A DNA stretch of 16,549 nucleotides from the NCBI GenBank assembly GCA_001873675.1, contig MNZP01000099.1:15276-31824 (forward strand). Direction: 5' to 3'. Each line of letters opens with the position of its first letter. The stretch's first letter is position 1. This stretch comes from Syntrophaceae bacterium CG2_30_49_12 (GTDB lineage Bacteria; Desulfobacterota; Syntrophia; Syntrophales; CG2-30-49-12). This document shows, piece by piece, positions 14,606-16,549 of the stretch. The position numbers and the translations under genes were made by a program. Below the pieces are notes generated by a model. It did not search any database. It was not told the DNA's origin and saw only the letters and a list, made by a program, of their open reading frames with translations.

Positions 14606-14620
14606 CCTCCCCACCGGAGG
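14606..14620 (+). promoter_or_regulatory. cysS: Hairpin covering the cysS ribosome binding site
   Basis: CCTCC (14606-14610) and GGAGG (14616-14620) can pair around a five-base loop. GGAGG is the Shine-Dalgarno of cysS, five bases before its ATG. The stem starts two bases after the ancestral argC stop, so ribosomes ending argC would once have opened it. The stem is short and its effect is an inference. Confidence 0.5.
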
Positions 14621-14625
14621 ATTCA

Positions 14626-16113
14626 ATGTCTCTGAAGATATACAACACCCGGACAAAGAAAAAAGAAACATTTAAACCCCTCAGGGCAGGAGGGGTCGGC
14701 ATATACGTATGTGGTATTACCGCCTACGATATCTGCCATGCAGGTCATGCCCGTTCAGCGGTAGTCTTTGACGTTATTAAAAAATACCTGCAATACCGCA
14801 GTTATGAGGTCACCTATGTCAAGAATTTTACCGACCTGGACGATAAAATCATTAAAAAGGCGATTTCTGAAGGAGTCAGTCGTGGTATCTCCGAGATCGC
14901 AGATAGGTATATCAGAACGTACAATGAGGACATGGATGCCCTTGGCGTAGATAGGCCCACCATAAGTCCCAGGGCAACGGAACATATTGACGGCATGATC
15001 AGCCTTATCAACACCCTCCTCCAAAAGGGGCTGGCCTATGTGGTAGATGGCGATGTCTATTACGCGGTGGAAAAGTGGAAAGATTACGGAAAGCTTTCCG
15101 GTAGAACTCTGGAAGACCTGATGGCCGGGGCACGGGTGGAGGTGAACGAGAAAAAGAGAAACCCCCTCGATTTTGCCCTCTGGAAGGCAAGCAAAGAAGG
15201 AGAGCCCTGGTGGGATAGTCCCTGGGGACGGGGCAGGCCGGGGTGGCATATTGAGTGTTCCGTCATGAGTCAACGATTCTTAGGGGATACCTTTGACATC
15301 CATGGCGGCGGAGAGGATCTGATCTTCCCCCATCATGAAAACGAGATCGCCCAGTCGGAAGGCGCCTCCGGCAAGCCCCTGGCCAATTTCTGGATACACA
15401 ATGGTTTCGTCAGGATAAAGGGAGAGAAGATGTCGAAGTCTCTCGGTAATACCTTCACCATAAAAGATATGTTGAAAAACTATCATCCCGAGGTTTTGAG
15501 ACTTTTTATGCTCACCAGTCATTACAGAGGGCCGCTGGATTTTTCAGATGACTCCCTTGACGAGGCAAGGCTGGGCATGGACAGATTTTATGCCACCCTG
15601 AAAAATATCAGGGATGTTCCGGCGAGTGAGATGGATTATTCTCAGATTTTCCTGGAGAAACTCCAGGGAAGGCATAGAGAAGTGTGCGACAGGCTTGCGG
15701 TATTGTCTGAAAAATTTCTGGAAGCTATGGATGATGATTTCAATACGGCCAGGGCCATTGGTTATACCTTTGATGCTGCAAGACTCATCAATGGTTATAT
15801 GACGGATGAACAATTTACTGTCTGTCCCGAGACGCTCTTTGTCCTCCATAGGGCAAAGATATATTTTGAGGAAGTTGGCAGGATCTTAGGCCTGTTTCTG
15901 GATGAACCTGACAATTATTTTTGCCGGGCCAGAGACAGAAAAGTTGGGGAATCAGGGTTGGATGTCAAGGAAATCGAGTGCTTAATCAAAGAAAGGGTAG
16001 CTGCAAGAGAGGCTAAGGACTGGGAGAAAGCCGATGAGATCAGACGTCTCCTTGCAGAAAAAAGGGTGAGTCTCAAAGATACCCCTGCCGGCACCACGTG
16101 GGAAATCGAATAG
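14626..16113 (+). CDS. cysS: CysS, cysteinyl-tRNA synthetase
   Basis: This class I aminoacyl-tRNA synthetase is a monomeric cytoplasmic enzyme that charges tRNA-Cys. The protein is 495 residues, slightly longer than the E. coli enzyme (461). The HIGH-type motif is HAGH at 38-41, after YVCGITAYDIC. KMSKS lies at 268-272. The zinc ligands that discriminate cysteine are visible as C29, C211 (IECSVM), H236 and E240 (PHHENE), in the same spacing as in E. coli. The Rossmann fold is complete, and a helical C-terminal region ends GTTWEIE. GGAGG lies five bases before the ATG but can pair with an upstream CCTCC. The gene follows the broken argC by 21 bases, and its stop codon touches hairpin element R4. 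Confidence 0.97.
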   Translation: MSLKIYNTRTKKKETFKPLRAGGVGIYVCGITAYDICHAGHARSAVVFDVIKKYLQYRSYEVTYVKNFTDLDDKIIKKAISEGVSRGISEIADRYIRTYNEDMDALGVDRPTISPRATEHIDGMISLINTLLQKGLAYVVDGDVYYAVEKWKDYGKLSGRTLEDLMAGARVEVNEKKRNPLDFALWKASKEGEPWWDSPWGRGRPGWHIECSVMSQRFLGDTFDIHGGGEDLIFPHHENEIAQSEGASGKPLANFWIHNGFVRIKGEKMSKSLGNTFTIKDMLKNYHPEVLRLFMLTSHYRGPLDFSDDSLDEARLGMDRFYATLKNIRDVPASEMDYSQIFLEKLQGRHREVCDRLAVLSEKFLEAMDDDFNTARAIGYTFDAARLINGYMTDEQFTVCPETLFVLHRAKIYFEEVGRILGLFLDEPDNYFCRARDRKVGESGLDVKEIECLIKERVAAREAKDWEKADEIRRLLAEKRVSLKDTPAGTTWEIE

Positions 16114-16199
16114 TAACTATTCAGGTGGATAGACTAAAGGTGGAAGACTGTTAGGACACTTCAGCCTTCGGTCTTCAGTCTAAACACCTGGGTAGTTAC
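16113..16199 (+). repeat. Hairpin heptamer element, copy R4, with terminal inverted repeats
   Basis: This is the most complete copy by its ends. GTAACTATTCAGGTG (16113-16127) and CACCTGGGTAGTTAC (16185-16199) are inverted repeats with 13 of 15 bases paired; both mismatches become G-U pairs in the plus-strand RNA. Inside them TAGACTAAAG (16130-16139) pairs with CTTCAGTCTA (16173-16182) with one mismatch. The two stems are separated only by a 2-by-2 mismatch. The AGATGTTTTATAG core of the other copies is absent. The element fills the gap between the convergent cysS and fusA genes and may act as a two-way transcription stop, although no long T-run follows. Confidence 0.9.
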
Positions 16200-16214
16200 A
16201 TTGAACTTACCTTT

Positions 16215-16549
16215 TTACCGGTGGTCGTATCCGGAAAAATGCATGGTAAAGACAGCCCTACCCTGAGTGGCGGATCGCAGGTCGGTAGAATATCCAAACA
16301 TCGCTTTCAGGGGAACTTTCGCCCTGATCTCACTGATAGTCCCCTTCGATAGTATAGATTGTATTTCACCCTTTCTCACATTGATGTCGGAAATGACCTC
16401 TCCTGTAAATCCGGCAGGTGTAATAATATTAACCATCATGATCGGCTCAAGAAGAACGGGTAAAGCCTCCCGACACCCATTTTTAAAAGCAGAGGAAGCC
16501 GCTACCTTATAACCCAGCGCCGTGGATTCCCCCTCTCTGAAGGAACCAC
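16215..16549 (-). CDS. fusA: Elongation factor G, C-terminal part (domains IV-V)
   Basis: EF-G is the translocation GTPase of the ribosome. Only the last 110 or so residues are inside the window; the start and the GTPase domain lie beyond its right edge. On the minus strand the frame is open from the window edge and reads STALGYKVAASSAFKNGCRE, then ALPVLLEPIM, the end of domain IV. Domain V follows with GEVISDINVRKGEI, FGYSTDLRSATQGRAVFTM and the end FSGYDHR, stopping at TAA (16215-16217). These match the EF-G pattern PVLLEPIM, MFGYATDLRS and TQGRG-FTM. Bacteria of this group often carry more than one EF-G gene, so whether this is the main fusA or a paralogue cannot be decided. It converges on cysS. 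Confidence 0.88.
   Translation of the reverse strand, partial: GSFREGESTALGYKVAASSAFKNGCREALPVLLEPIMMVNIITPAGFTGEVISDINVRKGEIQSILSKGTISEIRAKVPLKAMFGYSTDLRSATQGRAVFTMHFSGYDHR

Overview
The window is a chromosomal stretch of housekeeping genes from a Gram-negative bacterium, most likely a Desulfobacterota (former Deltaproteobacteria) member close to the Syntrophales or a similar anaerobe. That placement is an inference from gene order (a division/cell-wall cluster, a NifS-MnmA pair, rplM-rpsI-argC) and protein character. No 16S gene or other decisive marker is present.

Layout. Positions 1-9895 are the distal part of a dcw (division and cell wall) cluster, all on the plus strand: mraY (3' part), murD, ftsW, murG, murC, murB, ftsQ, ftsA, ftsZ. 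Together these make lipid II on the inner face of the membrane, polymerise it at the septum and build the Z ring. No ddl lies between murB and ftsQ. Positions 9919-13074 hold a NifS/IscS-type cysteine desulfurase, mnmA (tRNA 2-thiouridine) and nadA (4Fe-4S quinolinate synthase), tightly packed; the desulfurase could serve both neighbours. A clear sigma-70-type promoter then drives rplM-rpsI, which ends in a strong intrinsic terminator. After this come an argC gene wrecked by an internal deletion, cysS, and, converging from the minus strand, the 3' end of an elongation factor G gene.

The unusual content is repetitive DNA between and inside these genes. (1) Four copies of a hairpin-forming element of about 80-90 bp, based on GGCTGAA/GACTGAA heptamers and their inverted copies, fill the ftsW-murG, murG-murC, rpsI-argC and cysS-fusA gaps. 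The last copy keeps 15-bp terminal inverted repeats. Three copies end just upstream of start codons. (2) A second heptamer family, GGGRTCA, forms a 12-unit, 84-bp tandem array inside murG. It is read in frame as four heptapeptides beside the inter-domain linker. A short array of the same family follows the murC stop codon and is flanked by an 11-bp direct repeat. (3) argC has lost about 195 codons including its active site.

I see no evidence of a novel defence, mobile-gene or biosynthetic system. The heptamer repeats and the argC lesion are what deserve a second look.
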